A stretch of 64,000 nt of DNA, from the NCBI GenBank assembly GCA_033182465.1, contig CP137322.1:806001-870000 (forward strand), read 5' to 3'. This DNA is from Sanghuangporus weigelae (lineage: Eukaryota > Basidiomycota > Agaricomycetes > Hymenochaetales > Hymenochaetaceae). A program made the position numbers and the translations under genes. Below the pieces are notes generated by a model. The model saw only the letters and a list, made by a program, of their open reading frames with translations. It searched no databases and was not told the DNA's origin. Of this stretch, positions 1 to 13,200 are shown piece by piece; positions within the stretch are counted from its first letter, which is position 1; every line of letters begins with the position of its first letter.

Positions 1-135
1 ATGCTTCCTTGAGGGATTAAGCTGTTCCGTAAATCTTCCTCCCTCTCGCTTCGTCTGCATCATTTGTCAGCTGCTGGGTTCATGCTGGTCTAGGTCACCT
101 CTAGGGATACCACATTAAACCTGTCACGAAGAAAC

Positions 136-622
136 AATCCCGAAGTGAAGGAAGTCGTACCAATCAAGGAAGGCACTAGGCGGTTGCTTGACACTGTTGG
201 AACGTGTAAGTTCTTGCCTACGTCCAGTTTACTTGGGTGCTTGACCGTTTCCAGGCTATGACCCTCGGACTTGTCCTGACATAGAGACCTTTAACGCTCG
301 ACGTTAGAAAGATCAGTCAAAATTTTGTCTTCCATTCATACGGGCAAGACCAGGCAAGCGGATGAGATTAGAGAGACTTCGCCAGCGACGACTCTTGAAG
401 GATTATTGATCTTGCTTATGATTCGAGGACGTGTATTGACCACAAGTTCGCGAAAGTCGAAGCAGTGACCTTTTTTTACTCTGCTCCTCCGCGATGGGCG
501 CGTTCTGTCTGTGATGAGGGAAGACGAAAGTAAAGAGGCCTGTAGGACATGTTGCTAAGTCTGGGTTTGGTCAAGCTCTGCTGATCGGGGAGGTTCCTGC
601 AAGACTGGTTAGACGCAAATGA
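136..622 (+). pseudogene. Cytochrome P450 C-terminal relic
   Basis: This is a decayed 3' end of a P450 related to the intact copy at 25286-27509, but on the opposite strand. Around 150-205 a frame reads like the segment of the intact gene that precedes the PERF region (VPIKEG...LLDTVG). Around 445-470 a frame gives HKFAKVEAV, the heme-loop continuation seen in the other copies. The end (about 590-622) reads EVPARLVRRK-stop against EVPLKLVRRK in the intact gene. Frameshifts and stops separate these islands, and the FxxGxRxCxG heme motif is not intact. It is older and more diverged than the copies after 23 kb. Confidence 0.7.
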
Positions 623-813
623 ACGCAAATTCGTTGCATCTGACGTTTCCTATCCTTTACCTGAGAAGATTATCAGCCGTTAAAAGACAACAAAGACACC
701 AAGAAGCAAGGGAGTCATTATTAGCTGCGTGACTTAATTTCTATAAGTTTCTACCCGTATAATCAATGACTGAGGCCACATAGTAGAACGAGCGTTTAAG
801 GGGGCTAACATAT

Positions 814-2358
814 CTAAGGAGCTGATCCTTGGAGCATACGGATGAGCAGGCGAGCACGGACGTCCTCAGGTGTCTTTGGTAGGGCAGCGTCATTCTCCTT
901 TACGTTCTCCAACCACCATCTCAAAAGATCGCGTTGCTGTGGAGAGGTGTAGGCGTCCAATAGGCTAATGCTGGAAAAGTCAAAAGAAGTTTCGCTGAAA
1001 AGAAATGTAAAAAAGAGGTACTAACAAGCCTCGATCCGTAAGCGCAGCAACGATCTCCGCTTTATTCAGCCTTGCACCCTTGTCTTCGGACAAGAGAAGC
1101 TTATCTTCCACAGCAATTTTGCGGAGATAAGCCTTGAGGCGATGTCGCTGCATGCCTAAAATGCCCCAAGAAGATATGCCGAAGGTGCTGTAGTCAGACA
1201 GATACTCATCAATGACTGATTTAGAATAGTAATAGCTGATACTCACTTGCACAACAAGTTAATATCGCCACTATCCAGACTCTGGAACTGTACTTTCTCG
1301 ATAGAAACGTCCTTAAACACATCCATCGATTTCGCTGAAGCATAGGCTCCGCGCTGCTTCTCATGTCGTCTTGCTTCAATCCTCTCACGCTGCGACGGAA
1401 GTACGCAAGTCGAAGGAAGCATCCCCGGAACGTACAATACGATCAATGGGATGAGTTCCTCGACGATAAGGACAATCACCAAGAAGGGTACTAATCTTTG
1501 AAAGTCAAAGAAGGACGCGATGAGGATTCATCAGGAGTTCTCTTGAAATTTGAAACTTACTTGATCCTATCCGACCTGTTGGTCAAGATGAATCTGTGCT
1601 CCCGCCACGTCAGTGGAGGTCCTCCACTCTTCACCCTTTGCTGGATCGCTCGGACCTCCTTCCAATGCACACCAACGTACTTTAACCCAGCCACGTAGAA
1701 TTTCTACGAGACAATGTAGATTAAAATCAGACTGTTAAACGAGTTTCCCAAAAATACGTACGAATAGCTCCTTTGCCTGGTGAAACAACCTTCCAATCGT
1801 ACCCGCATCTTCAGGAGGAGGCTTCAAAATCCCATGCCGAGCCGCTTCGTCTATGTCCTTCTTTGTGATATCAACGACGCCCTTGCCTTCCAACTCTTTC
1901 AGCATCTCCTGTTCCGGCGCAGAAGTGGTCACTGGAGGTAGCTTCGTGGGATGAGGCTTGACATTAGAAGCTGCCGTTTTTGAACGGACAGCTTGCGGTT
2001 GCGTAACCATTGCACTATCGGGCTTCGCATTTCCAGCACTGGAAGAAGTCTTCGCAGGACCCGGTCGAAGTTCTATCTTTGCTTTCTTACCTGAGACGGT
2101 AGGAGGAGGCGGAGTATTCGAACCCTCCTTAGGTGATATGGAAGGCTGACGTGCGTTCGTAGATAACGGCCGTACGAATTTGAACGAGTCAAGGGTGGTG
2201 GCATTGGCTACACCATAGCCTGTGTCGCTGGTACGACCGTAACATCGTAGACGTCTTGAAGGACCAGCTCTGTCTAACCAGACTATCCCAGTCTCGATAT
2301 AACGCCGTTGGCTACACGTCAACTGACGAGCAGCTGCCGGCCTTGAGCATACTCTCAC
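814..2358 (-). CDS. LETM1-like mitochondrial inner-membrane protein
   Basis: I read five exons: 2358-1762, 1703-1561, 1495-1247, 1187-1026 and 970-814. All introns are GT..AG and the spliced frame totals 1308 nt (435 aa). The N-terminus is Arg-rich and looks like a mitochondrial presequence. A Pro/Ser/Lys-rich linker follows, then the LETM1 core: a KFYVAGLKYVGVHW segment, one hydrophobic helix (VPFLVIVLIVEELIPLIVLY) with the characteristic EELIPLIV, then the PGMLPSTCVLPSQRERI stretch and a helical C-terminus. LETM1/MDM38 proteins act in mitochondrial K+/H+ exchange, Ca2+ handling and ribosome binding. At 435 aa without EF-hands it resembles the shorter fungal LETM1-domain proteins. The start is the first ATG of the long first exon. 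I am confident of the family but not of which fungal paralogue it is. Confidence 0.85.
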
Positions 2359-2761
2359 TTAGCAAAATTCCTTTTCACAAAAACACTAAATTCCTGGCAA
2401 CATACCTTTCTAGAACTCGACAGCTAGCAGTCACTAGAAAGCGCGCTTGGCTCATAAAACCGAGTCTCGCAGCAACTTTTCGTGCCAGAGGCAGTCAGCG
2501 TCTACAAAGTCCACAGGAAATAATATGATATGATGGTAAGGAAGGAGGCTGGAACATTGATTCGGAGCTGGATATGCCGCCGAGACGCGTCACGTCTGTT
2601 ACCATAGCTTACGTAACGATATAGCCGAACAAAATAAACTATGAAAATTACAGATACACAAGGAAAAGGATTACAACAGTCGAGTCCAGATAGCAGATGA
2701 ACAAATACGAGTCAAATGTTGGAGAAAACTGAGCCTTTCCGTGCTTTCACGAATAGTCGAA

Positions 2762-3303
2762 CTACATGAATATCGACTTTTCAACTTCATCCGTTTCTTT
2801 GATAGCGTGTTCCCAGAACGCCAAGTTAAGGTCGGGGGATGGAGTTATTAAGATCGCTCGAACGACAAGTGTAGGGTTGATTATCGGAGCATCTACGAAG
2901 GCCGGAATTGTTGGGATAGGTAGATAGTCCTACGAAGCACAATGCCGCTCTAGTAGAAGCTATGAAAGATTAACGAGTCGTCTCACCCTGACACGTTCTA
3001 GATATCCAATGATAGAGACGACATATTTGGACTCAGTTAAGCCCGGAGAAGCGATTAATGTCTCCAATACTAAGGATGTATCGACGAGACACGCGTGCGT
3101 CTTGCTATCGTGAACCAAAAGAACTTGCTCTCCGAAATTATAAGACAACGACCTGAATACAATAATTAGCGGGCCGAAAAAGATGATACAAATCTGAGAC
3201 GAACGTACATTCCGGCAATGCGAATTTTTTCGTTCAATAGAGTCTCATTGAGCCCCGAAATCGCGATAGGCTTCGCTGAGGCAGGATTGTTCGGGTTTGC
3301 CAT
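2762..3303 (-). CDS. TEN1: TEN1-like CST telomere-capping subunit
   Basis: This is a small three-exon gene (3303-3209, 3152-2987, 2929-2762). The spliced length is 429 nt, or 142 aa, close to the usual TEN1 size. The predicted protein is one small OB-fold-like domain. An N-terminal IRIAGM strand is followed by VLLVHDS, ACLVDTSLVL, VVSIIGYLE and VVRAILITP, with a closing helix PDLNLAFWEHAIKETDE. That order, especially the strand-then-helix C-terminus, matches fungal and animal TEN1, the smallest subunit of the Cdc13/CTC1-Stn1-Ten1 complex, which caps telomeres and assists lagging-strand fill-in. Only the middle exon is longer than 60 codons, so the gene is easily missed. The start ATG lies 94 nt before the first donor. 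TEN1 families diverge fast, so the call rests on pattern rather than a catalytic motif. Confidence 0.7.
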
Positions 3304-6300
3304 TCCTACTACGGATTACCAACCACACGATCAAAGTGCCGTTATTAGATCTCCGGAGCTTCATCACCGAACATTCCGATCATTGTTTCTTCATGAAGTG
3401 GTTGACTTTAGATTCAGCACCACACAAGATGGTTGAGATCTGAAGCAAAGCGATGGGAGTAAACAATCAATCATCAACAAGTATATTCGGAAAAGGCCGA
3501 GCTGCCTCCCAAAACGGATGCCTTGGCTGATTCCTGTTGACTCTCGTACATACCACCCGCCTGCAAACGAGGGAGGCCAACGTCTCATACGACTTGCAGC
3601 CCCATACAGAAATGAAGGTTATCTCGGATAATTGTTTGCAAAAGCCTACTAGGCGTTCATACGAGATCCTGTCTTGATATCAGATGGTAACCTGGAACGA
3701 AGGGGCTTCATTTTGTCCAGGCGTCTTTCGGGACGAGATGTGGGCAGAGCATGGATGCACCCGAACGTAGCTTGTTCCATTCTGTGCCCGCCAGACTTCA
3801 AGGATCGGACAGCGACAGTGGTGAATCAGTTTCCGCTCGTATTCATGTCCTTTCGCTATAAACTATAATTCCGTCGGATTTCCGCGGGTAATAAACACTG
3901 TCTTTCAGAATAAGCAGCATATGCTTTTTATACACCACCTGACTCAACGCACACTATTTCTTGGGCTCGGCCACCATGATTCGCAGCGAATAGCCAAGCC
4001 CATGGAAGCCTTGGGTCCCCTATCACGATGATGGTTCTTCTCAAAATATGTATCTTGCCACAACCCTGAATGTAGAAGATGGCAATAGCAACAGGATACC
4101 ACTGTTTGAATGCTTCTTCGTAAAACATGGGTTCCATTACTGTACTCCTATCGTTTCTCTTGGATAGGAGCAATAACAAAATCGATTAGTATCAAAACGT
4201 TGCTTTATCAATCGCTGAAATTTGGGTAGGCCTTTACGGATCGTGAAAAATGAAATTTTCCACAGATTAAGGCGCATCTTCGACAGTAACACACCGGGCA
4301 AAAACTCATTCCGCGCCCTTAGAAATTTTGATCGGAACGGGTGAGCTCTCATCCGATTGGCTCTTTTTCCATTCTGGGTAACATTTTCACGGTTCGAAAA
4401 TGAGTTTTTGCCCGGTGTGTAAGGGAATCCGACGCAGGCATGTCTTACCTGCTCGCTTCTTTTGCCGAACTTTGATGTCTTGTGGAAAATTGAAATCGTA
4501 TGGCACTGAAGAGTTGTATTGCCCCTGGCTTACCATTATAACGATGGAGACCTAGAGCGGCTGTTGTCCTTCCATAATGCGCGACTATAGCAACATTGCA
4601 TATCTAGATGATGGATTCATGCCTTTGCTCGGATGATGGATCAATTTCGAAATTTACACTTTTTTTCCTGCGGTCCTCTCGGACAAGAGTGACAATCAAA
4701 TTGATGGGCACCTGTGAAGCACTGCTTCTTTTACTGAAAGTTTTCGTAGACTTTTTACGCTGGGTAAGTATTAAAGCCATATGACATAAAGAACAGCTCT
4801 CTTAGCTGCTGGTATCTATAAAGCCACAGAATCTAGTGGAACCATTCTCTCGTGAAGCATTACTATAGCGACAATTAGGAGTGCATATACATGTATAGTA
4901 GATGAGAACAGATGAGCGTCTCATGCAACCGACTCGAATCCATCCATATGATTGTTGCTAACCATGCTCGTTTCAAAATCCAGCCCGTCTTGTCTAGTGA
5001 AGTTTTCCGAGCTCCCGACTTCTACGTATCAACACGTCTTCGCTTCCTAGATCATCGGTACTTAAGAAAGTAAAGAAGTCCATAATTATCTCTGTGAGAA
5101 ACTTGTAGATTAATAAGTGTGAATATTTTTTATCAACGTTCTGGACTCTTGTGCTGCCGCCGCACACGCCGGGTTTCTCGAATCCGAGTAGTCCTGCGTG
5201 AGTATTGGCCTTTGTCCGGTGTGGGCGATGCTTCCTACTCCCAGGCCTCTTCGATTCTTGTTTCTTAGAAGTCGGCACAAAATGATGCCGTCAGCATCAC
5301 GATACGGTAAAATGCAGCATCAGAGATAAAAGTTTGCTATGTTTGCGTGCGAACAGAGGAAAATTTATGTTTGAAGAGAGATGGAAGCTCAGTTCGACAT
5401 GTGCATATACATACTTGGCAGTGACACAAAAAAATCAATCAAACACTCGCTCAAAGTCCTATAGTTGTGCCAAGATGACGACATAGAAGCGAAGTGAAGT
5501 GAAGATGCAGATGCATACGACGGAATTCGCCGTGGACAATGAACATACTGAGAATGGGAAGTCGAAAAAGCCTGCGGGTCTGGGAGAACCCACCGTTCGG
5601 CATCGACTTCTATGCTTCTGAGAGGGAACCAAAGCTAGTGATAGCGTTAGTGGCGCAAACAACAAAGAACCGGAGTTCTTCCGAATGATGAACTTTACGC
5701 GTTTCGTCCTTATCTGTAGATCAAAATAAGGTAGAGAACATAGAGAACGGCGTCAAGTTGCGGAGCAAGAAGGCCTTGCTTTTGACCAATGTATGTTTGT
5801 ACTAATACTACCGCCGAGAGAATCAGGAGGAGAGAAGAGGGAAGGAAGAGAAGGAGTGATGGATCCACTCACTCCCCTTTGCCCAACGCGAAGTTTTGGA
5901 AGACCCATCTGGGGAACCAATTCAGTGGTATGAAATATATTTATACATTCTTGCCCTCCTTCATGCAGGTGGAGCGCGGTGCGGATGCAGTTTCACTTTC
6001 AATTACATTACAGCACACAGATAGATATGAAATCGACGGATGAAAATCACGTTCATGAAGCGCCCATTATTGGCAGGGATGCCAGTGAATCCGATGAAAA
6101 AAAGCTTGCCCCGGAGGATCGTGACGGCGGACTATTCTACCTTGTAAGACCGTTGACAGGTAAGTACATATGGACTGAGCAATAAATCATGAGCATTGCG
6201 ACGGACTCGTGTGGCGGTGGCTACGTGATGTACAATGCGGGAAAGAAGATGAGATGATGGCAATGCATGTGGTAACGAGTGATTATGATGGCGGAAAAGA

Positions 6301-7245
6301 CTGCTTTAAATTTTCTATGTCCGTTAGAGTATCACCTACGCCTGAAGATTGATATTGTCCGGAAGGCTTGGGCTGAAAAACGGCGGTGGCCAGGACTGCC
6401 GAACTATTCAGAAGAGCGGGAATTGTCACAAAGGTAAAGTACGAAGGTAAAGTTATGTAAGTTCTGAAAATGTAGTTGTTTTGATTGGCGGTGCACCTCA
6501 TGCCGGAGGCGATTCTCACGTGGCGCAGATCCTGCCGTCATTCCTTTCTTCATTCCATTCTTTATATTATTTTGATCTCAAACGGGACCACTTTTCTCGC
6601 ATCGAGAAGTGCAGGGAGAAACCGAAGGGAGAGAAGAGAGTGCACGCGTGCAATAAAGCGAAAGCACATGAGAGAGTGTGTGAGGGGAGAGGATTAGAGC
6701 CGTGTCGCCCAAGTGCTCATGTGAGCAATTTATTTTGTGTTTGTCGAGAAAAGGAATAGACTCAGGAGTGTTGAAAAAAAGAGAGCGATCATGCACTGAT
6801 CTTTGCGGGCACCAATCACTTTACGGTATTTTGCCCCATTCCAGTCTGTGTACTTGGATGACTGTGGATGGCCAGCTATTCTCGCTCCTGTTTCCAAGAA
6901 GAACGTTCTGCATACTCGAAATGTATTGATATTGAGAGAATCAATCCCTGACTGATTATCCGACTCCATTGGTACTGCCCTGTTGCTCTGATGTCCAGAT
7001 CCGTTAAGCGCTTCGTCTTCTCTTCCTCGGCTGTTTCGAGAATTGAGATCATGAAGATGAGAGAACCACACTTTTTATATGGACCGAAAGCAGATCCATG
7101 CGCCGCGCTAAGCGGTTGGGCGTCCCCTCCTTCCCGTCCACTGTCTCTTTGCCCTCGTCATCCTTCGTCGCCGTGTCTCGCCTCTGTGGACAGTGCACGT
7201 TTCCCCTCGACGTTGCGCGAAGACTTGGGCTTCGGATGAAGAACA
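3304..7245. other. 3.9 kb without a recognisable gene
   Basis: Several open frames of 60-115 codons occur here, but none shows a family motif or a convincing splice chain. On the minus strand about 3620-3340, one frame stays protein-like across several stops (it includes YESQQES and HEETMIGMFGDEAPE), which suggests a decayed gene. A 22-bp inverted repeat lies at 4289-4420. A plus-strand frame at about 6027-6160 ends in a plausible donor (ACAG|GTAAGT), but I could not find a continuation. Confidence 0.4.
4289..4420. repeat. Short inverted-repeat element (MITE-like)
   Basis: A 22-bp sequence beginning ACACACCGGGCAAAAACTC at 4289-4310 is repeated perfectly in inverted orientation at 4399-4420, leaving an 88-bp spacer. 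The total length of 132 bp fits a small non-autonomous terminal-inverted-repeat element. No clean target duplication is visible: the flanks are gta on the left and aag on the right. It could also be an RNA hairpin. Confidence 0.5.
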
Positions 7246-10200
7246 ATGGCTCGTGAAATGGACCAGTTTGAACATTCACGAGTAAGCAGTGGCATCTTGT
7301 ACGACGAAGCTACAGCTCCCCTCACAGGTGCGCTCATCTGTTCCCCCTTTACCCTTTTTTTTTCTTTTCCATTTGGGATGCTTGGATACGTTCCCGAAGC
7401 ATGCATCACCTCTGGTGGTCCCGCCTCGGCGTGATCGACGACGCGCCGCGCAAGCCTAAACCAAGGCCAATGTGCTGCTCAGTAGCCTATTTCCCCGCAT
7501 TTTCTACGCATTAGTTCTAGCTCCGTCATTCAGCACCCCCTCCGGTTATTCATCCACTCTTTTGTCGAGGGGGATGCTTGTTGAAAAACGAGAAAAGCGA
7601 ACCGGAGTTCACTGACATGTGTTTTCTGTTTTTCTTTTTCTGGCTCGATTTACCGACGGCATTTATCCAAATTTGGCATATGACACGGCGTGACGGCGCA
7701 TCCAGAGCATGCAGCTCCTCCGGGAATTACAGAAGAGGAGCCGCAGCCGTCAGATACCCGGTTTCAAGAGGGTCCTTTCAGCGATGACCATGCTGTGCAG
7801 CAAAACGATGGCGCAAAAGGAGAAAAGGCCGCGGAGGACGCTGCTGCGACAGGTGTGTTGACGAAAAGCAAGGAAGATAAAGTACCTTTCTACAAAGTTC
7901 CTGGATGGTGGAAGACGCGACGTTGGTTAATTACCTGGGCTGTTCTCTTCGCACTTACGGTTGCGTTGATATTCATCCTTCTGTACCCCGTCCTTAAGGC
8001 GATCGCACAGTTAATTGTCAACAGATCTGTCGTCAATGTTGACACGGCCGCTATCACGTCGCCGGGAAACAACTCGTGAGTTTGATTCTTTACGAATCAA
8101 ATCATCCAAAGCTAATTTCGTCGTATAGCTTCATGCTTTCCATGCAGGGCATCGTGGGTTTCTCCACTCTCTTTTCGGATGAAAGAGTTATAAACGTCGT
8201 CGTTTAGGTTACTCATACAGGTATCTTCAGCGCAAAGATCACGTTTACGCGGCCAGTAAATGCAAGTCGACCTTGAGATCTTTGCGTTTCCCCGTCAGTA
8301 CTCACTTTGCTGCAGGTTACATGGCTTGTGAATGATACGGAGATCCCCCTGGGTGTGATGAATCTGGGGCAATTACAAGCCAGGAATAAGCGCGCCCAGC
8401 TCAACGAAACGACAATGTTCAACATAACGGATGAAGCGGCGTTTGGACGATTCACCGAGACGATGATCACCCAGCAGAACTTCACGTGGCGCCTTCACAG
8501 CACCGGCCTCAAAGTGAGGGCTCTCGACTTCCCGACCGCGACGGGCCTCAACTTCGACAAGAGAATTACGCTGAATGGGATCAACAATTTCGACGGGGAT
8601 GTCCTGCTGAAGCAGTTTCAGTTGCCGAGTGACGCAGAAGGCGGAGGGATCAACTTCGTGGCCGTAACGGGGTTGAATAACAGGAGGTGCGTTGACCTCG
8701 ACTGTAAGGAGAACCGACACTGAGAGAAGGGATCCAGTCCGTTCAAAGTGGACTTGGGTACTGTCGTATTTGACCTGTACTATAACAATACCTTCCTTGG
8801 TTCTGGGACAGGCTTGAACAGTACAATAGTGAGTAAGCTTATTTGTCTTCAAGAGGAATATTCACTGACCCATCGCAGCAACCCGGCCCTGTAGATATCA
8901 CTCTCGACGGCGTGCTCGTCAGGCAGAACAATACAGGCGACCTCGCATCGCTCTCGTCGCTTTTCACAGCTTACCTGAACGGAGAGAGCTCACCGGTCAT
9001 AGCCGTAGGACAGTCAGCGGCACAATCAGACGGCACGGTCATCTCTTGGTTGAGTGAAGGAATAAAAGCGTTGCGGCTGAACGTGCCGTTCAAGAATCCT
9101 GATCAGGATGGTCCTCTCGGTCCAATAAAGAGCATCTCCATCGGAGACATGGCGCTGGCGTTCAACGAGGAGACGCCGTGGTCGCCCGTAGCGAACACGA
9201 GAACGGTGCAGGCGTTTATGCGTAAGTATGAAGACCTTTCTCTCCTCGCTCGAGCTGAGACGTGTTTGCAGAGCTACCCTTTGGATTTGGTCTGTCGATA
9301 GGCGAGATAATGAACAGCTTCAACATCTCGCAGAACGGCAGTTCGATCGCAGGGTTGTCTACACCTCTCGGCGCGTCAACGTCGGACATCAGAGTCCTCA
9401 GTCCAACAGACACACAGGGCACGATCAACATCACTATCCAGGACATTGCTCTGTCAGTCCCGGACGAACAGCACCGTCTGTTTTCACAGTTCAGTGAGTA
9501 CAAGTTTTTATGCGAGAATTCGGTTATAGAGGTGAAGTCGATACTGACTGACATGTGTTTTCTTCCCTATGTGACTTGTGACTCGGAAAGCCACGGACTT
9601 GACGCTTTCCACGTGAGTTTGTCACGTCGCGTCTTTATCACGCACGGGATTTTTTTTCTGACTGACTGATTTTTTATTCCCGTCAATTACAGCCATTATG
9701 CGTTTCAACTGGTCGGAAATGCACGTGCCATCGCGAATCTGAGCATCGGGCAGGTTACTTTAGATCCTATCAAGTTCAATGTTACGAGTGGATTAGATGG
9801 ACTGGGAGGTCTTCAAAACGACGTGACTATTACTGGAGTCGACGTTGTTGGCGGCACAACCGATGGAATTACGTTAGCTATTAATGTGACGATTTTCAAC
9901 CCGTCGAATTTGAATTTGAGCACAGGCGATTTGAGTATGTGGTCTATGTGCCGTTTTCTCTAGGAAAGACGGAATACTCATCATAATAAATTGCAGCTCT
10001 GCAGTTGTTCAGGGATGGAGCATTGGTCGGCACGACGCTGCTCCCTAATCTGACGCTGGAGATGGGAGAAAACGTGCTTCAGTCTACGGGTAACTTCGAG
10101 GTTTGTATATTATGCTTTCTCGGCTTAAGAGGCATTGATATTGACGCTACATTAGGCAAATAACAGTCCTCAGGGTTTGCAGACACTAAACGAGTTTGTT

Positions 10201-13200
10201 GGTGGACAAGGTAAGCTATTTGATCGCACTCGTTCAACTAGTTTGTGCTGACTGTCTTCATGATCCTTGTCAGATGTCGGCCTGCAGATCGGAGGATATG
10301 ATGGAAGCACACGTATCGCTTCACTTGCTCAAGCGTTTGGCGCACTTTCACTTGGCGCCACTCTTCCGGGGCTTCAGTCGAGCTTGCTATCTTCCTCTGC
10401 TCTTCAAGGTTCGTTGTGCTTATCCGACCCTTTTCCAAAAATGATTTAACTTTTCTTTCATTCTGTTTAGTCCTGGAGACGACTGGTTGGGTGAATAATA
10501 CAGCACATGTTACTGTCGATCTCAACAACCCATTCAGCGCCGGACTGCAAATAACGAGAATATCGTCCTCCGTCAACTCGCATGGCATTCTCGTCGGTAC
10601 GATTGATCAGGGTGTCACGTTCCCTGCTGATGGCAAGGCGACGACAACGAGCCCTGCGTTTGACCTGGATATGAATCTCGATCCATCGACAATCTTTTCG
10701 TTAACTCGAAAGCTTGCGGTCACAGCGGGGCTCGGAACTGATCAACTTGACGGAATTGTCGCGCTGGGTGGATACAACTATGTCACGACGACTGACCAGG
10801 ATGATCCGACAAAACGTTCGTTGGGAGCAGTGCCAAGCAGCGCCGAGAAGCGTGCTCCTAATATTTACACGAACTTCAATTTGCCTGACTTCATTCAAGC
10901 GGCTTTCAAAGAGCTGAGAGCAGACGTGAACCTGACTTCAGCTCTTACCATTGGTGGGCTACATATTTTTTAGAGATTGGAGAACCTTATGGAGCGAAAT
11001 CATATCTTTCAACAGGAGATTACGGTACAACACTGAATTATGCTCAGCCGTCTATTCCGGTCGTAGTCGACGAGAGCTTGAATATGCTCCTTCCTTTCCT
11101 TGCACAACCGATAGTGCAGAAAATTGTGGATGGGTCCCTTCTTGGGTTCGCTCATCGTTTCTCCTGGAAACGTCTTTCCTTGCTCACCACATCTATTTAG
11201 AATCTCGACAGTTACTATTACGAATCCTCAGCAAACATCTTTCGGTATGCGGTGTCTCCCAAGTCTACTACGTTAGTTCTGATCTATGTGTCACAGGCAC
11301 GAGACTTAATGGGAATATTACGAACGCCGGTCCTTGTAAGTGGATTATTAGGGCGTCTTGTATTTTAATTCTCTTAATGTTTGTCCTAGTCGACGCAAGA
11401 ATCGCTTTTGGCTCAGGTCTAACTATCAACTGGTCCGGAAAGCCATTGGGTACGCTCAGCATGCCAGACGTCAGTCTCGCGGCGGACGAAGGCGCACAAC
11501 TTGATCTCGAAGCCGATTTCTCTGTGGCGGATGTCGACCACTTGACGGAGTTCACGAAAGTATTGGTGACCGAAGAGAGTTTTCAATGGGACATTACTGG
11601 GGAAAACCTGACAATTTCCGCCCTCGGTAAGTGCGCGAGGTTACTTCGGCGCTGTGCCTTCTCCTGATTCTTGGATCGTAGGAATCGACGTTCCCGGGAT
11701 CAACTTAGGGACTAAGACTGTAACGCTTCTCGGTATGAATGGACTGCAAGGCGGAGTCACGGTCAATTCCTTCGATTTGCCTTCCGACGACCCTGCTGGA
11801 GGTATTCACTTAACACTAGACACTACAGTTCAGAATGTAAGAGCATTGTTCTCTGAACGAAGTAGCTTCCATAATACTGACGATATTGTTCAGCCTGCTC
11901 AAGTTGGCATTGAACTGAGCTCTATCGGATTCTTAAACTTCTTCCAGTCGTCATATCTGGGCCCAGCAGCCGCTGCGGACGGTTTCACTTTGGAACCTCA
12001 GTCTTCCGTTGGTCTTCCTTTAGTCGGACGCCTCGTCCCTCAGAACGATTCTACAGGTCTATCCGACGTGTCTACTCTATTCAATCGCTTTATTCATGGG
12101 GAAGACAGCGCCATCAGAGTAAATGGTGATAGCGCCGGCCCGAGCGACGTGACGTGGTTGAACGAAGGGATCAAGAGTTTACAAATTGAAACTTCGTTAC
12201 CTAACCAGGGCGAGTTGGACATCATTACCGCCGTCACGATAAACCAGATGGAGCTCTTGTTCACTCAAGATACCGCATATGACCCTATCTCAGGTAGCAA
12301 CGATACGACTGCCGGATTCACTTTACCGTTCAGCTTCCCGGTCGACATCACTGCGGTTGAACAGAACATCACCACTGGATTCCAGGGTCAATCCTTTGCT
12401 GAGCTTATTATTCCGAAGAGTCCTAGTACGACAGATGTCGAAGCGCGTATTATCCATCTGACTTTCAATAACATCCCTTTTGCGGTGTTCGGGGATAAGC
12501 ATAGCGTGTTCCAGCAGTTCCTCGCCTCGACAACGACGAGCGAAACCCAGACATTCTCTCTTCAAGGAGTAGCAAACACGGATGCCCAGACGGCCATTGG
12601 ACTGCTATCATTGACGGACATTGAGTTCAACGTTGATACATCACTTGCTGGTCTCCAGGGCCTGAATGCAAGGCCTGCAACGGTGTCCAATCTTGACGTA
12701 AACCATGGATTCTCTGACTTCCTGCTGATCAAGGTGTCGACTGAGCTCTTCAACCCAAGGTTCGCGCATATAAATAAACTGACGGCCAATACAGATACTA
12801 ATCAAGTTCCATTCCCAGTAATTTGACTATCGGAACGGGTGATGTGAGCTTCGATCTCCAGTTCCAGTGAGTATTGCGAGGTCATGCATTTCGTGCGAGA
12901 CAGCTGCTGAAGCACAAACAGGGATACGGCAATCGGCGATGCTATCGTTGTAAGTGCATTGTCACTTGGGATGCTTTATCAGTCTGATCTTTGTCTAGAG
13001 CAACATGATTATAGTTCCGGAAAGTTCAAATTATTCCACAGGTTCGTTTTCGCTCAAGATCCGAGATCATGTTTATGCTCAATGAGCGTCTCAGATGTCC
13101 ACTATTCTCCTCAAGGCGGTGCCGTCCCGATCGGACAGCAAATGCTGGAGAACTACTTACAGGGTATCGACTCAGACGTTGCCATCCAGGGAACCACGGA

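Noticed and set aside
4994-5278. 94-codon minus-strand ORF rich in Lys/Arg at its start
   Set aside because: It is isolated, has no motif, and no intron borders lead to neighbouring coding sequence.
8373-8852. 159-codon minus-strand ORF
   Set aside because: It is antisense to a clearly coding exon of the Tag1-like gene.
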